Source: Eretmocerus hayati
Lineage: Eukaryota; Arthropoda; Insecta; Hymenoptera; Aphelinidae
Reading direction: 5' to 3'
DNA: 64,000 nucleotides
Assembly (NCBI GenBank): GCA_029851415.1
Contig: CM056742.1
Coordinates: 64,971,454 to 65,035,453, forward strand
Below, piece after piece: positions 53,513-64,000 of the stretch. The notes below the pieces were generated by a model, which did not search any database, was not told where the DNA came from, and saw only the letters and a program-made list of their open reading frames with translations. Position 1 is the first letter of the stretch, and each line of letters opens with the position of its first letter. A program made the translations under genes and the position numbers.

Positions 53513-54452
53513 GATGTGTGTGATTGAAGGGATGCGTAGAGATTGGTGCTGCTTGAGTCTTGTACACCACCCGCAGCTCCCCACTCCACTGACGCTGCTC
53601 CGCTGTTGTATCCCGTTCGAGTGCCTGGGCTTCGATGTGCTCGCTAAGAGAGCACGCGAAGAACTGACGGCGCGAGAGCAAACGTGCGTCAGAGGCGCGT
53701 TTCCCCCTCCGCTCCTCTTCGCAGGTGTAACTTGCTTCTCCTGGCACACGTGTGTTCGCGCGCGGAGTGTATGCACGACTGCGGCAGGCAAGGGCACGCG
53801 CGAACCGATAGACTCTCCTCTCTCTCCTCCGGTAGCGTGACTACATATGCCGCAAGTTGAGAGTTACAAAAAAATTTTCAGGAAAAATTCGATGGAAAAA
53901 TCATTTTTAATATTTTCATCTTCCTAAAATCGCGCAAGAAATATAATTTTTTTTTCTGTAAATTTTTGAAGAAAAATCCATTTCTTCATCTTGATCTTCC
54001 CAAAGTCGCGCAAAAAATATAATTTTTTCGACAAATTCTTGATGGAGAATCAATTTTTTTATTTCCATCCTCTCGAAATCGCGCGCGCAAGAGAGTTTTT
54101 TTTTTTAATCTTCGATAGAAAATCCATTTTTTTTATTTTCATCCACTCGAAATTGCGCAAAAATTTAATTTTCGATCTTTAGAAATTTTCGTGATAAATT
54201 CATCTTATTCCTTTTCATCTCCCCAAAATCACGCATGAGTTGAATTTCTATTTTTCCTAGCTTGGTACTTCTAGAATGATATGAATATCTGTAATTGTAC
54301 TGATCTAATTTCCGTTCATAGACTTCACGGACTGATTGAATTGTGTATCATTCATATCTTCAAAGATTACGACTTAATCACTATTTCGGATTTCAAAAAT
54401 GCTTCTACTCGAATGATTAGTATTCTCAACGCGCACTATTGGGTGTACTTAC

Positions 54453-54491
54453 TTTTGCCATAATTCCTCGGCTGCCATCTTCTGATTTCAC
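54453..54491 (-). pseudogene. Exon-like segment of partial unit 5, start codon absent
   Basis: It encodes VKSEDGSRGIMAK before GTAAGT, but the Met codon is ATA here. The donor and the KSEDGS core are retained. It is either a degenerate copy or an indication that the exon is read from a start further upstream. Confidence 0.4.
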
Positions 54492-54775
54492 TATGATGTG
54501 TTCGATTAAATGGATGGGTAGAGATTGGTGCTGCTTGAACCTTGTATAGCACCCGCAGCTCTCCACTCCACTGCCGCTGCTCTGCTGTTATATTCCGTGC
54601 GAGTGCCTGGGCATCGATGTGCTCGCTAGGAGAGCACGCGAGGAACTGACGGCGCGAGAGCAAACGTGTGTCGAAGGCACTTTCCCCCTCCGCTCCCCTT
54701 TGCATGTGTAACTTGCTCCTCCTGGCACACGTGTGTTCGCGGGTCGAGTGTATGCACGACTACGGCAGGCATTCC

Positions 54776-55770
54776 AACAAATTCATTTCCAACAAATTGT
54801 CATTTCATATTAGCCCTATAACAATCCTTCCTTGTTTATCTTATACAACATGACCATATGAAAGTGAGTTTCCGAGGAAATTCTAAGACTCTACTGATTC
54901 ATTAAGTTTTACTGACCCGAAAGGAACAAAAATCGAAGTTCGGCTCATGAACTGAAAAATCGCATATCTTTTGTATAGATAAGTTTTAGACAAAACAAAC
55001 TAATACGTATCTCGTTATTTTGACCCTAGAATCATCAATTTCAGATCAGGGAAGATCCATCGTATCGACCTTTTTGGCTGCCCCATCTAAACTGGATCGA
55101 GTAACTAATATTTAGGAACTTATTTTGGAAACAGAAGAACATGTTCTGATAGTTGGAACCCATGAAAATAAATTTCTGTGGCGAGGGGGATTTTTTGAAG
55201 AATTTTTCATCGGTAATTACGCTTCTCTTCTGAATCTCGTTTAACTTACGCCTTTCTTTGAAAAATTACGGTCTTCTAAATTGAATCAATCAGACTCACG
55301 CTTCTTCAGAATTTAGACATGGTGGGTTGAGCTATTCTTCCATATCTTTATAAGGTGATCGGAGGAATTCTGAGGGCGTAGTTGCGTTTACGTTCGTTCG
55401 AATTTTTTTTTTTTTTGTAGTTAACTCGGTACACGTTCTGTGATTGCATTAGTGTGTTACTTCTAGAAAACTAATTTTATTCGATTTGCAAGCATTTCCA
55501 GGAGCCAATACGCCTATCTGAACCATTTACAAGCCGAGCAGCGCGAGGCAATGACGCTAGTTATAATTATTGTTGACATATTTGATCTGCGTTGCTGAAG
55601 AATTGCCCGTCCAGATGTGGCATATAGTAATCGTAAACTGCACCAGTGAGCGTGAATGTAAAAGGTACTCGTTATGATATAGTATTTGAGGTGTTCAGTT
55701 GAATGATTTTGTACCTATGTTGCTTATAGCATATAAGAATTTGTGACCAAGGCATAATAAATCCGTTTAT

Positions 55771-55773
<3 letters not shown>
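54776..55773. other. Unassigned; probable 3' end of a non-LTR element at its right edge
   Basis: No gene is supported. The last bases, ATAATAAATCCGTTTATCAATC, run straight into (TC)n, in the same way as the 3' ends of elements I and J. Confidence 0.4.

Positions 55774-55807
<34 letters not shown>
55774..55807. repeat. (TC)n 5' of element I
   Basis: About 17 TC units, bordered on the left by a CAATC tail and on the right by the 5' end of element I. Confidence 0.9.
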
Positions 55808-55811
<4 letters not shown>

Positions 55812-57432
55812 AGTCTCATCACACGTTCTTCACACTGTCTCTCCGTATTTCGTCATCTTTCTCTGCCGCAAGTTGCCTCCGGGCTTTTATTTTACAGATT
55901 CTTGCACGCCAAATCTCGCAAGCTTCCACATGATCTATAAATTCCTGTAGATCTGTGCATCTTGCGAGAATTTCACCTGATATTCCACTGGCACGTTTTG
56001 CATTTGGAGGTTATGCTACCCAGTGCTTGATCTGCCGATCTGACGAATCTTCGAGCTTCTATCATCAGCCGCTAGATGTCAGCAGTCTCTACTAGACCTC
56101 TGCCTTACCGATTCTGAAGCCCGATTCACACGTGATCCACGCAAAACGCTCTTTCCAAACACGAGCCTGACAGCTGATTCCATCTTGTGTTGCAACCATC
56201 ATTATACTACAAATTATGGCACCAAATTTCACTGCAGCAAGTTCCCCTCAACAAGATCAACTGACTTCGTGTAACTCAAGTGATTTAAGTACTACTAAGA
56301 ATAGCTCAGAGATTGCTGATCATGCAGGTGACATGCCCATTTATTCCAAACTCCTTATTTCTCATTTCAATGCTTCTCAAGAAAAAATCCTCTTTAAATT
56401 GAACGAAATTGAAAACAGAATGGCCAAACGGATTACTGCAGTTGAAAATGATATCTCTGAGATTCGTCAAAATTTCTCTCAATTGTCTCATCAATCAACA
56501 ATAGTAGATTCAGCTGAGATGATCCTTTCAGACATTCCTCGTGATTTAAATCTTCTGAAAACTGAGATTGTCGGAGAAGTTTTGATGCTATGGATCAACC
56601 AGAACTTCGAAATTCTGTGATAAATATTAGAGAATGGAAAGGTCCTCGTTTTCACAATAAATATCCACCAACTTCCACTTCAAACACGAATTCTGATCAA
56701 ATGAACGATATTGATTCTCAATCCATTGTCATACAATTGTCATCAACGACTATTCGAGATAAAATCATCTCAAACTCAACTCGATTAGAAAAGAAATCTG
56801 TGCGAGATATTTTTGGCCTCAAAAATGATTCGAAAATTGCTTGTAGCCCATTGTGGCCCAAAGAAGTACATAATCTTCTTAAAAAAGCACACTTAGCTAG
56901 TGTTCGCTTGAAAATGCTTGAACCAGTAATAAAGAATCTCATTGTATGCATGAGACCCTCGAGAAATGGGCCACTTATCCCGATTTTCTCAGAAGTCGAT
57001 CTCGTCAATTTTCAATCTCGACACAAAATTGTTTCCTGAGTAACATCTCATGTTCATATGCTCTTCACTTGGTTTTTTTTCTATCTAATATTTTTCTATC
57101 TAATAATGATTCCAGATTTCTGCAGTAACATGAAAATAGTGAAGGCTTATTCATATTCTCATACCAGTTGTTCGTTTTATTCTTCCTCAATGTGTGATTC
57201 TGCATTTTTCAATATTTGTTTGTAAACTTTCTATGTACATTCTAACCATCATATTATATCTCTCGACCAAACTAGGGCATCAATATCAACTGCGCAAGAA
57301 TTTGATAATGAGATCTATTTTCTATACTCATCTAAGATATTTTATATTATTATGTAATCTTAACTTTGCCATTTGTACCAGATAGGGTTATACCCCAAGG
57401 TACCAAAAATAAAACCAATCTACAATCTACAA
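55808..57432 (+). mobile_element. ORF1-only (half-LINE) element I
   Basis: It lies between two (TC)n tracts: the 5' end GGTGAGTC follows one and the 3' end, a short ACAATCTACAATC repeat after an AATAAA-type signal, leads into the other. The 1.6-kb unit has a 5' UTR of about 400 bp, one ORF1 and about 390 bp of 3' UTR, with no endonuclease or RT. It is best explained as an internally deleted non-LTR element moved by a partner's enzymes. Confidence 0.7.
56216..57039 (+). pseudogene. ORF1 of element I (coiled coil plus FP-like domain)
   Basis: The first frame (56216-56620) starts at ATG in the context ATTATGGCA and has a coiled coil around residues 60-100 (FKLNEIENRMAKRITAVEND). The second frame (56590-57039) carries the C-terminal part, with SSTTIRDKIISNSTRLEKKS, then PLWPKEVHNLLKKAH, resembling the FP-type domain of CR1/Jockey-group ORF1 proteins. 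The two frames overlap by about 30 bp, so a single frameshift near 56600 separates them. Confidence 0.65.
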
Positions 57433-57452
57433 TCTCTCTCTCTCTCTCTCTC
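57433..57452. repeat. (TC)n between I and H
   Basis: About 10 TC units shared by the 3' tail of plus-strand element I and the poly-A tail of minus-strand element H. Confidence 0.85.
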
Positions 57453-57930
57453 TTTTTTTAAGGTGGTTAGAGGGCAAAATCTGCCCCAAGATCCTTCGGA
57501 TCCGTCCCCAGACACCGGGCTGGTTCAGCTTACGCGGACTACGCATAGCCCACGCAGGCCATACCAGGCGGGACACGAGTTTGGGTGGGGCCCACCGAGA
57601 GGTGGGCCCGGCCGTGTAATATCCCTCTCCCCTTGGTGTCCGATACCTAGGGCATCGGGCAATCAAGAAGGAGATCCACCTGCATCTGCCATCTCATCCC
57701 GGAACCGCGTGAGCATTACTTCGGGATGAGCGGCATGTCTCGCGCTCGATTGCGAGCGTTCCTCTTCTCCATCTTCTCTCTTCGGCCACTCGTCGGCATC
57801 TTCTATCTTCATTCTTCATTGTTCCCTCTCTTCCTTCTTTCTTCCCTCTTCTTCCTTCTTTCTCCCCTCTTCAGGGCATCATATTCCTCCTGGAATCATT
57901 TGGGCCTCTTCTGTTTTCATTGGCAGACTC
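57453..57930 (-). mobile_element. R1-clade retrotransposon, copy H (3' UTR fragment)
   Basis: Short poly-A (7 residues), the conserved 3' UTR with an intact hairpin, and an end at GGCAGACTC (57930) just before the ORF2 stop region. There it meets element J without a (GA)n tract. This is the only R1-like truncation in the window not flanked 5' by the microsatellite. Confidence 0.9.
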
Positions 57931-58600
57931 TCGAATTAATGATGTCTTGGAACAAGATTCTACGGCCTCATCGGCACAGATATTGGATATTTCTCATGCG
58001 GTGCTCAGGTCCATCCTCCCCTCGGTGGAGAGGGCAGACATTGTTGACGTCCATGTCCTGCAACCAAGGCGTGCGTCTGGGGTGGGTTATCCTTCGACTA
58101 ATTGCAGCTCGGTTGCATCTTCACGAGCCTGAGCTGCCGTATTGCGCACTTACACATAATGTGTAGTCCAACTCTCTAGTAGCCGACTAATCGAGGGAGT
58201 GCTTCGGGCTAAACGTTCAATCGTCAATAGTTATTTTACGTCTGAACACATCCAACCTGATCTACTTGACCCAGCTACGGAAGCTCATGTGCCAAACCGT
58301 AGAATCTTTATAAATAGAATGCTCCCCCTTGAGAAGTACGAGGGATATATACGTTTGAGGTCAGTTGTACGTAGTTTGGGTCCAAGATATGTCTGGCGAA
58401 GCGGTGCAAGTTCCTGGGTGAGGTGGGAAAATGGCGAACGATCGCATACGTTTGAACCCCTCGCTGCTCTGCAGGTCATTCAAACGACCTGTCGAAGTGT
58501 TCCAAAACGTACTTGTGCATCCTCTAAGAACACCCAGAGCTGCACAGTCGTTCCGGAGCAAAGTGAAGTTCCGACAGCAGAATCAGTGGAGACTCCTTAA
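57931..58600 (+). pseudogene. ORF1 of element J, C-terminal part
   Basis: The segment 58199-58600 holds the FP-like domain: VLRAKRS, INRMLPLEKYE, and RYVWRSGASSWVRWENGERS. The upstream part (RINDVLEQ to about 58132) is in the same frame but stopped at 58130-58132. The N-terminus is missing because of truncation. Confidence 0.7.
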
Positions 58601-58639
58601 CTAGATACGGCTGCTGAGGAGCGACGATGGAGTAAAAGA

Positions 58640-61600
58640 GTAAGGGAGGTTCTTTAAATGCGGGATTTATCAACCTTAACTCCCTAACAGATAAGATTGA
58701 GCATCTACGCTTGCTCGTTGCTAACGATCCCTCCTACGATTCATGTGGGGTGGCTGAGTCGAAGCTAGATGAGTATGTGGATGGCAGTCTCGTTTATATT
58801 CTAGGTTTTTCATTGTTGCGACAGGATCGCAACACAGAGGGTGGTGGGGTTGCCTTGTATGGGTGACTTCAAGGTTGAAAAGTTGATCTCGTCGAATACT
58901 TTTGGGCCAGGAAAATTTGGCGTTCCTGAGTTGCCTTTCTGTAGTGTACAGCAAGGCAATCCACCCCCAATACTAGTCGTGGTAATCTCTAGACCCTCAA
59001 AAATCGCCTTGCTAAAGGATGATGGGCTGTTTGGCTCGTTACGCCGGTTGTGTATTGATTACAGTCATAAAATCCTAATGGAAGGTCTGAACGCGTATCT
59101 GTTAGACACTGCTCATCCTGACACCAAGACACTGACTGCACTGACAGAAGAACTCACCCTACAGATAGAGCAGCATGGACCGACTCACCAACATAACCCC
59201 GATGTATCTCACTCATGGATTGATCATATGTACGTTGATGACAACGATATCATCATCGACTTCCGCCCAGTTTTGGCAGGCACTCGGCCATAGGCGTCAT
59301 CATCAACGTCTCCACTCTCATTCCGCCAAAGAATTCCTTCACTCATAGGGATTATCGTAACATCACTCCGGAGACGCTGAATGACCGTGTGCTTCGCTGC
59401 GACTGGACAGCTCTTGAAAATGCCGAAACCAGCTTGGAAGACGCAATTCACTGCTTGAATGAGAACTTGAAGACTGTTATAGATGAATTAGCGCCTAAAG
59501 AATCTGGTTCCAAAAATTGGCCTTGAGCTGAGGGTACTCGTGAATAAGCAAGATGCGACGCGCAGACGCTGGGAACAAAATCTAGGTTACCAGCGCAAGT
59601 GTCTTGAGCTCCGAAGTCAGTACCTCCGGCTTAGCGAAGAGGTGGACTTGTGCATGGAATGAGAGCGTAACTCCTTCCTTCAAAACCATCTTTCAGACGC
59701 TCTTGATCAGAACAAGAACATTTGGAAGAGGATGCGCAGTCTCGGCCTTTTGCCCAAGAGCAAAGAGCACGAACTTCATCGTTTCACACCGGATGAGTCG
59801 ACCGCTCAGTTTGTCGGGGTTCCCGTTCCGCCCCACAAAAACATTGATGAAGCAATGGACGATATAAGCTCGGCACTGGACGAGGGGTTTGAATTCAAGC
59901 CCACAAATTTCATTGATGAAATCCTTGCTATTAAACATTTCTCCTTGCAAGCCCGCGGAGCGGATGGAATACCCCAGAGCGTGATCGCGAAAGCTCTCTC
60001 GGCTATTGGTGATCTCATTGTGCATATTTTCAACTCCTCTTTCGCTCATGGCATTTTTCCCGAGGCTTGGAAGCAAGTGCAGCTGATCGCATCAAAAAAG
60101 ACTGCCGCTCCATCAACGGTCTCGAACTTCCGCCCTATAGCGCTGCTGTCCTCCTCCTTCAAGGTTCTGGAAAAAATCGCACATGACCAAATCACGGAGT
60201 ATCTGAAAATCGAGAAGATACATGATCGCTCCTAGACTGGTTTCAGGCAACACCATAGCACGCAGACAGCTCTATCAAAATTGACCGATGACATCAGAGT
60301 AGGTATTGACAGGGAGAAGATTACTCCCCTCCTACTGTTCGACTTCAGCGAAGTATTCGATACAATCTCACCATCCGAGCTGTTCAAGAGGCAACGACTT
60401 CTTGGCTTCTCGAGATCGGCTTTCCTGTGGATATAATCTTATTTACAGGGTCGCACCCAATAAATCACTTCTAGAGTATGGTAAATCTGATTGGCTCGAT
60501 ACCAGTTTTTTGGTTCCACAGGGGTTTGTTCTTGGGCCTCTCCTCTCAAGCTTGTATGTGAATGATTTGCCCGGGCTGGTAGAAAGTCAGTCAACTTTAT
60601 ATTTTATGTCGAGGATCTTCAGATTTATCTCGAAGTTGATAAAAAGAACATCGAGGAAGGGATCGCTCGACTAGGAGGCATACGGCATCTTGTTCTGTCC
60701 AGATCCATCTGTTCAGGCCAGAGACTCCGGTCTGCGCCTCAACACTGGCAAGACCAAGGCAATTTTTTTTTCAATTCCGAGAAACGTTGAAGACTCGCAT
60801 TGCATGAATTTGCCAGGGGTTGAGATACAGGATGGAGTGTTTGTCTCATTCAGTGACACTGTCGTGAGCCTAGGTGTTACACTTAACAGTGAACTGACGT
60901 GGAAACCGCACATTAACCAAGTAGCTAAGAAAGTCAACAGAGCTCTATATGGATTGCGATTTTTTAGGTCATGCATTACCAAACCCCTCCGAATTCGCCT
61001 AGTTGAGTCGTTGGTCCAATCACATCTAGAATTGTGCACGGTCATGTGCCTCGCCGCCACAGACGAACAGCGGCAACGAATACAGCGATTAAGGGGACGT
61101 CGGAGTCCTATCAATATTGCACAGTTACCGACGTGGTCGAGTTTTCGGATTTCTTGATGAATTTTTGAGATATCAAAAATCTAATAAGTAACGCCGATTC
61201 TATGAGCTATACAGAATCGGCGTTACTTAGTAGAATCCCGATATCTCGAAAATTCATCGAGAAATCCGAAAACTCGACAATGTCGGTATCTGACATCCTC
61301 TTAAGCTATTCATGTGTGAGGTACATTTTTGATCTCAGGAGAGACGAGCACGTCACCCCGTTTAGGGAATGATTGGGCTGGTTGGGTACTGATTCGCGGA
61401 GAATGTACTTCGCAGCTTTGTTAATACACAAGATCATGCATTAAGGAGAGTCTGGCTATCTAGCTTCGATGTTTGCCAGGTACCAATCCGAACGCTCCGG
61501 ACGCGGATATGCAGACGAGCGGTTATTCAAAGTTCCCAATATGAGACTTGAGTACAGAAGAAGATCATTCCAGGTTCAATGTGCTCATTCGTTGAACTTT

Positions 61601-61800
61601 CTCCCTCTGGGCTCTCGGCAGCTGAAGGGAATGTCGTTATTGGAAGAGCCTTCAAAAGATTCCTTGTTGACGCAGTCTCTTCAGAAGATTGATGTGGAGA
61701 AGAAAGATTATTTCAACCTGCGATGGGTTGAGCTATACTTTGAATCCAAAATCTATATATTTGTGACCTTTCGTCACCAGACTGATGAAACGAAACTGTG
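58640..61800 (+). pseudogene. ORF2 of element J (endonuclease and RT), broken
   Basis: Endonuclease traces (INLNSLTDKIEHLR, GGGVALYG) are followed by many breaks. The best frame, 59732-60235, carries FSLQARGADGIPQSV and FRPIALLSSSFKVLE. The RT catalytic site reads YVED, not YADD, so it is mutated. The C-terminal part (60690-61157) encodes LRLNTGKTKAIFF and LGVTLNSELTWKPHI. The final segment, after the MITE, holds MFARYQSERSGRGY and RRRSFQVQCAHSLNFLP. Confidence 0.85.
61093..61300. mobile_element. 208-bp hairpin MITE with TTAA duplication
   Basis: Flanked by TTAA at 61089-61092 and 61301-61304. Skipping the insert with one TTAA continues the ORF2 frame of J, which confirms the site. The ends are imperfect inverts (GGGGACGTCGGA and GAGGATGTCAGA reversed), and most of the interior is a long palindrome centred near 61205. 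It has no coding capacity. It is unrelated in sequence to the TTAA element at 39971. Confidence 0.85.
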
Positions 61801-62041
61801 ATAAGGCTGTGAGCCCTTACCCCTTTTCTTTCAGCAATTTTGCACTTTTAAATCACGAGTATTCCCAGTGTATTTGCCCTGACTAGTCACTAATTGTGAT
61901 ACCTAGTGTCCTTGCCCAAACTAGTATTTATGTATACAGATATTTCCTTTTCACGCGTGGATTTATATCCCAATGGACAAACGGAAGAGTATATGAGTAG
62001 AACTTTTATCTCCGGACAAATGAAGGGCATCAATCAATCAA

Positions 62042-62053
62042 TCTCTCTCTCTC
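62042..62053. repeat. (TC)n 3' of element J
   Basis: A short TC run directly after the ATCA-repeat tail of J. Confidence 0.8.
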
Positions 62054-64000
62054 GTCCCTTTCGTACTGTATATCGTGCGTGGTATGCTTCATCGCGATGA
62101 GAATCAGGCGATTCTGCAAATAGAAACGAGCTGAAGGACTCGTTGAACAGTCCTGTGCTGAGCACCGCCTTGAACAGTATGATTGTGTGAATAGCACTCT
62201 CACCTTCGTGATGCGATTGCCATGTTCGGCAGACATTGAGCTATTGCGATGGTCGCTATATCTTACAAAATGGCGAGTATCGTATGAGTGCCCACTCGGC
62301 AATTACACCGAATTGTAAACCTCGATTGCTCTGTATCACCGAAGTTTCACTGCACCGATACACGCATATCACCACCGCACGACGCACAGTGGGGCCAAGA
62401 ACTTCTTGAATAATTCGCCATTACGTGAATTTGCAACCAATCGACAGATGCGCAAACAGAAGACTTTTGGATGAATGGGAACAACCTCCTGCATCTGCGC
62501 ATCTGTCGATTGGTTGCGAATTCACGTAAAGGCGAATTATTTAAGATCACCTTGGCCCCACTGTGCGACGTAAGCTGTACAAAGTGTCGCGACCAGATGC
62601 GCTGATCCGATGGTCCTGACCTTGATGTTATCCAGCTCAAAGGATTGCACGTTTTCTATCATGTTGATTGTTGGAGGGTGTGGTGATGCAGGTTGATGGA
62701 ATAATGCACGTCGAGTGGATTATTGTCAATTCCTACGTGTATTGATGACTGGATACTGAGAATCTCATTCACTGATGCTACAGAGAGCTTGCTCTTAGCT
62801 GGATGAAGAAACCTAACCTAACCCCAGCAAGTCAGAAATATCTGATACGCGCGTTCACGTGAATGGCACAAATGTTACACTATTAAATAATCATACTATT
62901 TCAAACAGTCCTCTTTAGCTTACTCTCAAGAAATCAAAGCCCGTATGAATATCAAATTTCCCGAAGTACTCGGACGCTTCTTCAAATCGAAGCAAGCTTT
63001 TGCAATGAAATATTCTTCAAAATCTGTAATTGAGTTCACCAACCCCTGAAAGTTATCCGTTATAGCATATTTCAGCGGTTTCCGTGCTATCCGTGATGAC
63101 CTCCTCTCTTCTACCCGTTGCAACCACCCAAGACCTCAAGATCAACTCGACAAGACTGATTCCGATAGGTTTTTTCAAGACCTTCTGAATGCCATGAATT
63201 GTATATCCGTGTCTCTGAGCGGATTCAAGTAATATGCATTTCATTGGAAAAATACCTAAATTTTTCTGTGGGAGATGTTGAAAGAACCAAGTCATGTATG
63301 TTGGTGACACCTGGAATAATTTTTGGGGCCCCCTAGGTGGTGAAGAGTTCGTATTTTGTACCAGAGCATCGAATAAGAAAGTCAAGAAAAAAATTTGAGA
63401 CACGACCCTTATTCGTAGGTCTGTTTCGCGCGGACCTCTTCATATCCTAGCCGAGAGAGTAACGGACGCCGAAGTCTAACGTATCCGAAGCTTGTCAGGA
63501 CCGCTAGAAGCGCAGCTGCGGCGCTTCTGCGGGCCGCACTTTAGGTGTGGAAAACATGAAAAATAGAGGTTTGAGTTTCCCAAGTCAGTTTTCTCAAAGA
63601 TCTCGCCTCGTTGGACAAGTTACGACGACAACCCATTTTTGTGGGCTTCACTGTGATTTTTTCAAAACATCGTGATTCGCGAGGTATACAGTACTGTGTA
63701 CCACGCACACGTGTGTTTTTGGCATGGCAGCCGATGTGCGATCCTGCAAGTAAGGAATGTGTGTTTATATACACTCAACGTAACGTCAAACGAGATGATC
63801 CAACAAAATTTAGTATCACTATTTCAGAGTATGAATCGGTTCGGCGAGTTCAATCAATGATAGGCTGCATGGGTGAAAAATATTCGGAAAGATGTCAAGG
63901 CTTGGACTTCTAATAATTTGCTCAGGTTGTTTTGATGAGATTGATCAGCAGATGCGGAGCTGAAGGAATGAAACAACTGTATGTTACTTCAGCGCGTTGC
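62054..64000. other. No supported gene apart from one MITE
   Basis: Short frames such as 63053-63403 (minus) and 63611-63913 (plus) have no recognisable domain. A short telomere-like CCTAACCTAACC lies near 62811, and a GC-rich dyad (AGAAGCGC/GCGCTTCT) near 63507-63529. Confidence 0.45.
62385..62565. mobile_element. 181-bp hairpin MITE
   Basis: The ends CACAGTGGGGCCAAG and CTTGGCCCCACTGTG are perfect inverts. The internal arms (GAATAATTCGCC, ACCAATCGACAGATGCGC) are also mirrored, leaving a loop of about 40 bp. CGACG flanks both sides (62380-62384 and 62566-62570). There is no coding sequence. The CAGTGGGG-type end resembles hAT termini, but the visible duplication is 5 bp, so the class is uncertain. 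Confidence 0.75.

Larger units (their letters stand above)
50510..54775. repeat. 982-bp tandem array, four units plus a partial fifth
   Basis: Units start near 50510, 51482, 52464, 53446 and 54428, with a period of 982 bp among the middle units. Each unit has a GC-rich, CpG-rich block of about 390 bp, then an AT-rich part built from degenerate repeats of about 75 bp, each with a TCGCGC or TTGCGC core. The middle units differ by few bases. The first unit is diverged in the exon-like portion, and the last is partial (to about 54775). Each GC-rich block holds a candidate minus-strand first exon. Confidence 0.9.
57931..62041 (+). mobile_element. Plus-strand non-LTR retrotransposon J, 5'-truncated and decayed
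   Basis: It contains the end of ORF1, ORF2, and a 3' UTR ending in ATCAATCAATCAATC directly joined to (TC)n at 62042-62053. Its RT sequence (LLLFDFS, FRPIALLSSSFKVLEKI) is of the Jockey/CR1 group commonly seen in insects. A TTAA MITE is inserted at 61093-61300. The left end meets R1-like fragment H. Confidence 0.85.

Noticed and set aside
50510..54775. Long frames of 97-117 codons in the array as genes
   Set aside because: Two overlapping frames per unit on the same strand, and the frame in register with the KSED exon differs between unit 1 and units 2-4, so most of it is unlikely to be coding.
62809..62822. Telomere-like CCTAACCTAACC
   Set aside because: Fewer than three units; expected by chance and no subtelomeric context.
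62926..63403. Possible copia-type integrase linker (RRSSRIARKPLKYA) on the minus strand
   Set aside because: Short match in a frame with no neighbouring RT or integrase motifs; not sufficient to call an element.
1..64000. CRISPR arrays, tRNA genes, bacterial operons
   Set aside because: No regularly spaced repeat-spacer units, no tRNA-type B box with cloverleaf, and no ribosome-binding-site pattern was found; the content is eukaryotic.

Overview
The window looks like a repeat-dense piece of an arthropod nuclear genome, most likely an insect. The evidence is several non-LTR retrotransposon lineages (an R1-clade family in many copies and at least three coiled-coil/FP-like-ORF1 elements), a decayed Polinton/Maverick-type element, many short inverted-repeat transposons, TC microsatellites and splice-site-like signals. 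There is no operon-style coding. A hymenopteran host is a guess from the overall look of the retrotransposon proteins, not something shown. I recognise no complete host gene.

Layout. 1-4.9 kb: a long palindromic element carrying a nested MITE, then two diverged tandem units. 4.9-6.96 kb: no supported gene. 6.96-11.2 kb: a Polinton-like remnant with structural-protein relics, an exonuclease-like ORF, an integrase with a chromodomain-like tail, and a convergent PolB fragment. 11.27-12.25 kb: a large hairpin element. 12.55-25.8 kb: four R1-clade retrotransposons (A-D), all on the minus strand, placed head to tail and separated only by (TC)n/(GA)n tracts. 25.8-33.93 kb: a 4.44-kb segment present twice in tandem; it holds the 5' part of D, more R1-like pieces (E1, E2) and part of a long-inverted-repeat element. 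32.17-34.78 kb: that 2.6-kb element in full. 34.78-42.27 kb: a dead R1-like copy (F), split by a 2.6-kb insertion with an 8-bp target duplication. That insertion itself holds a TTAA-flanked element. 42.28-46.0 kb: a decayed plus-strand non-LTR element (G). 46-50.5 kb: AT-rich sequence with a 94-bp block repeated identically three times, a duplicated small reading frame and three covarying hairpins. 50.5-54.8 kb: a 982-bp tandem array whose units each contain a candidate short coding exon with a splice donor on the minus strand. 55.8-57.4 kb: an ORF1-only element (I). 57.45-57.93 kb: another R1-like 3' end (H). 57.93-62.04 kb: a decayed element (J) carrying a TTAA MITE. 62-64 kb: one MITE and no supported gene.

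The main biological theme is target choice. Every R1-like copy whose 3' end is preserved has its poly-A tail joined to a (GA)n tract, and all preserved or truncated 5' ends but one also meet (GA)n. New copies therefore appear to have entered the (GA)n next to older ones, building a retrotransposon train. Plus-strand elements I and J (and a third 3' end near 55.77 kb) end at the same repeat in the opposite orientation. Copy A keeps an uninterrupted ORF2 and copy B an uninterrupted ORF1; their partner ORFs are truncated (A) or frameshifted (B). All identity and target-duplication statements come from reading the sequence by eye.
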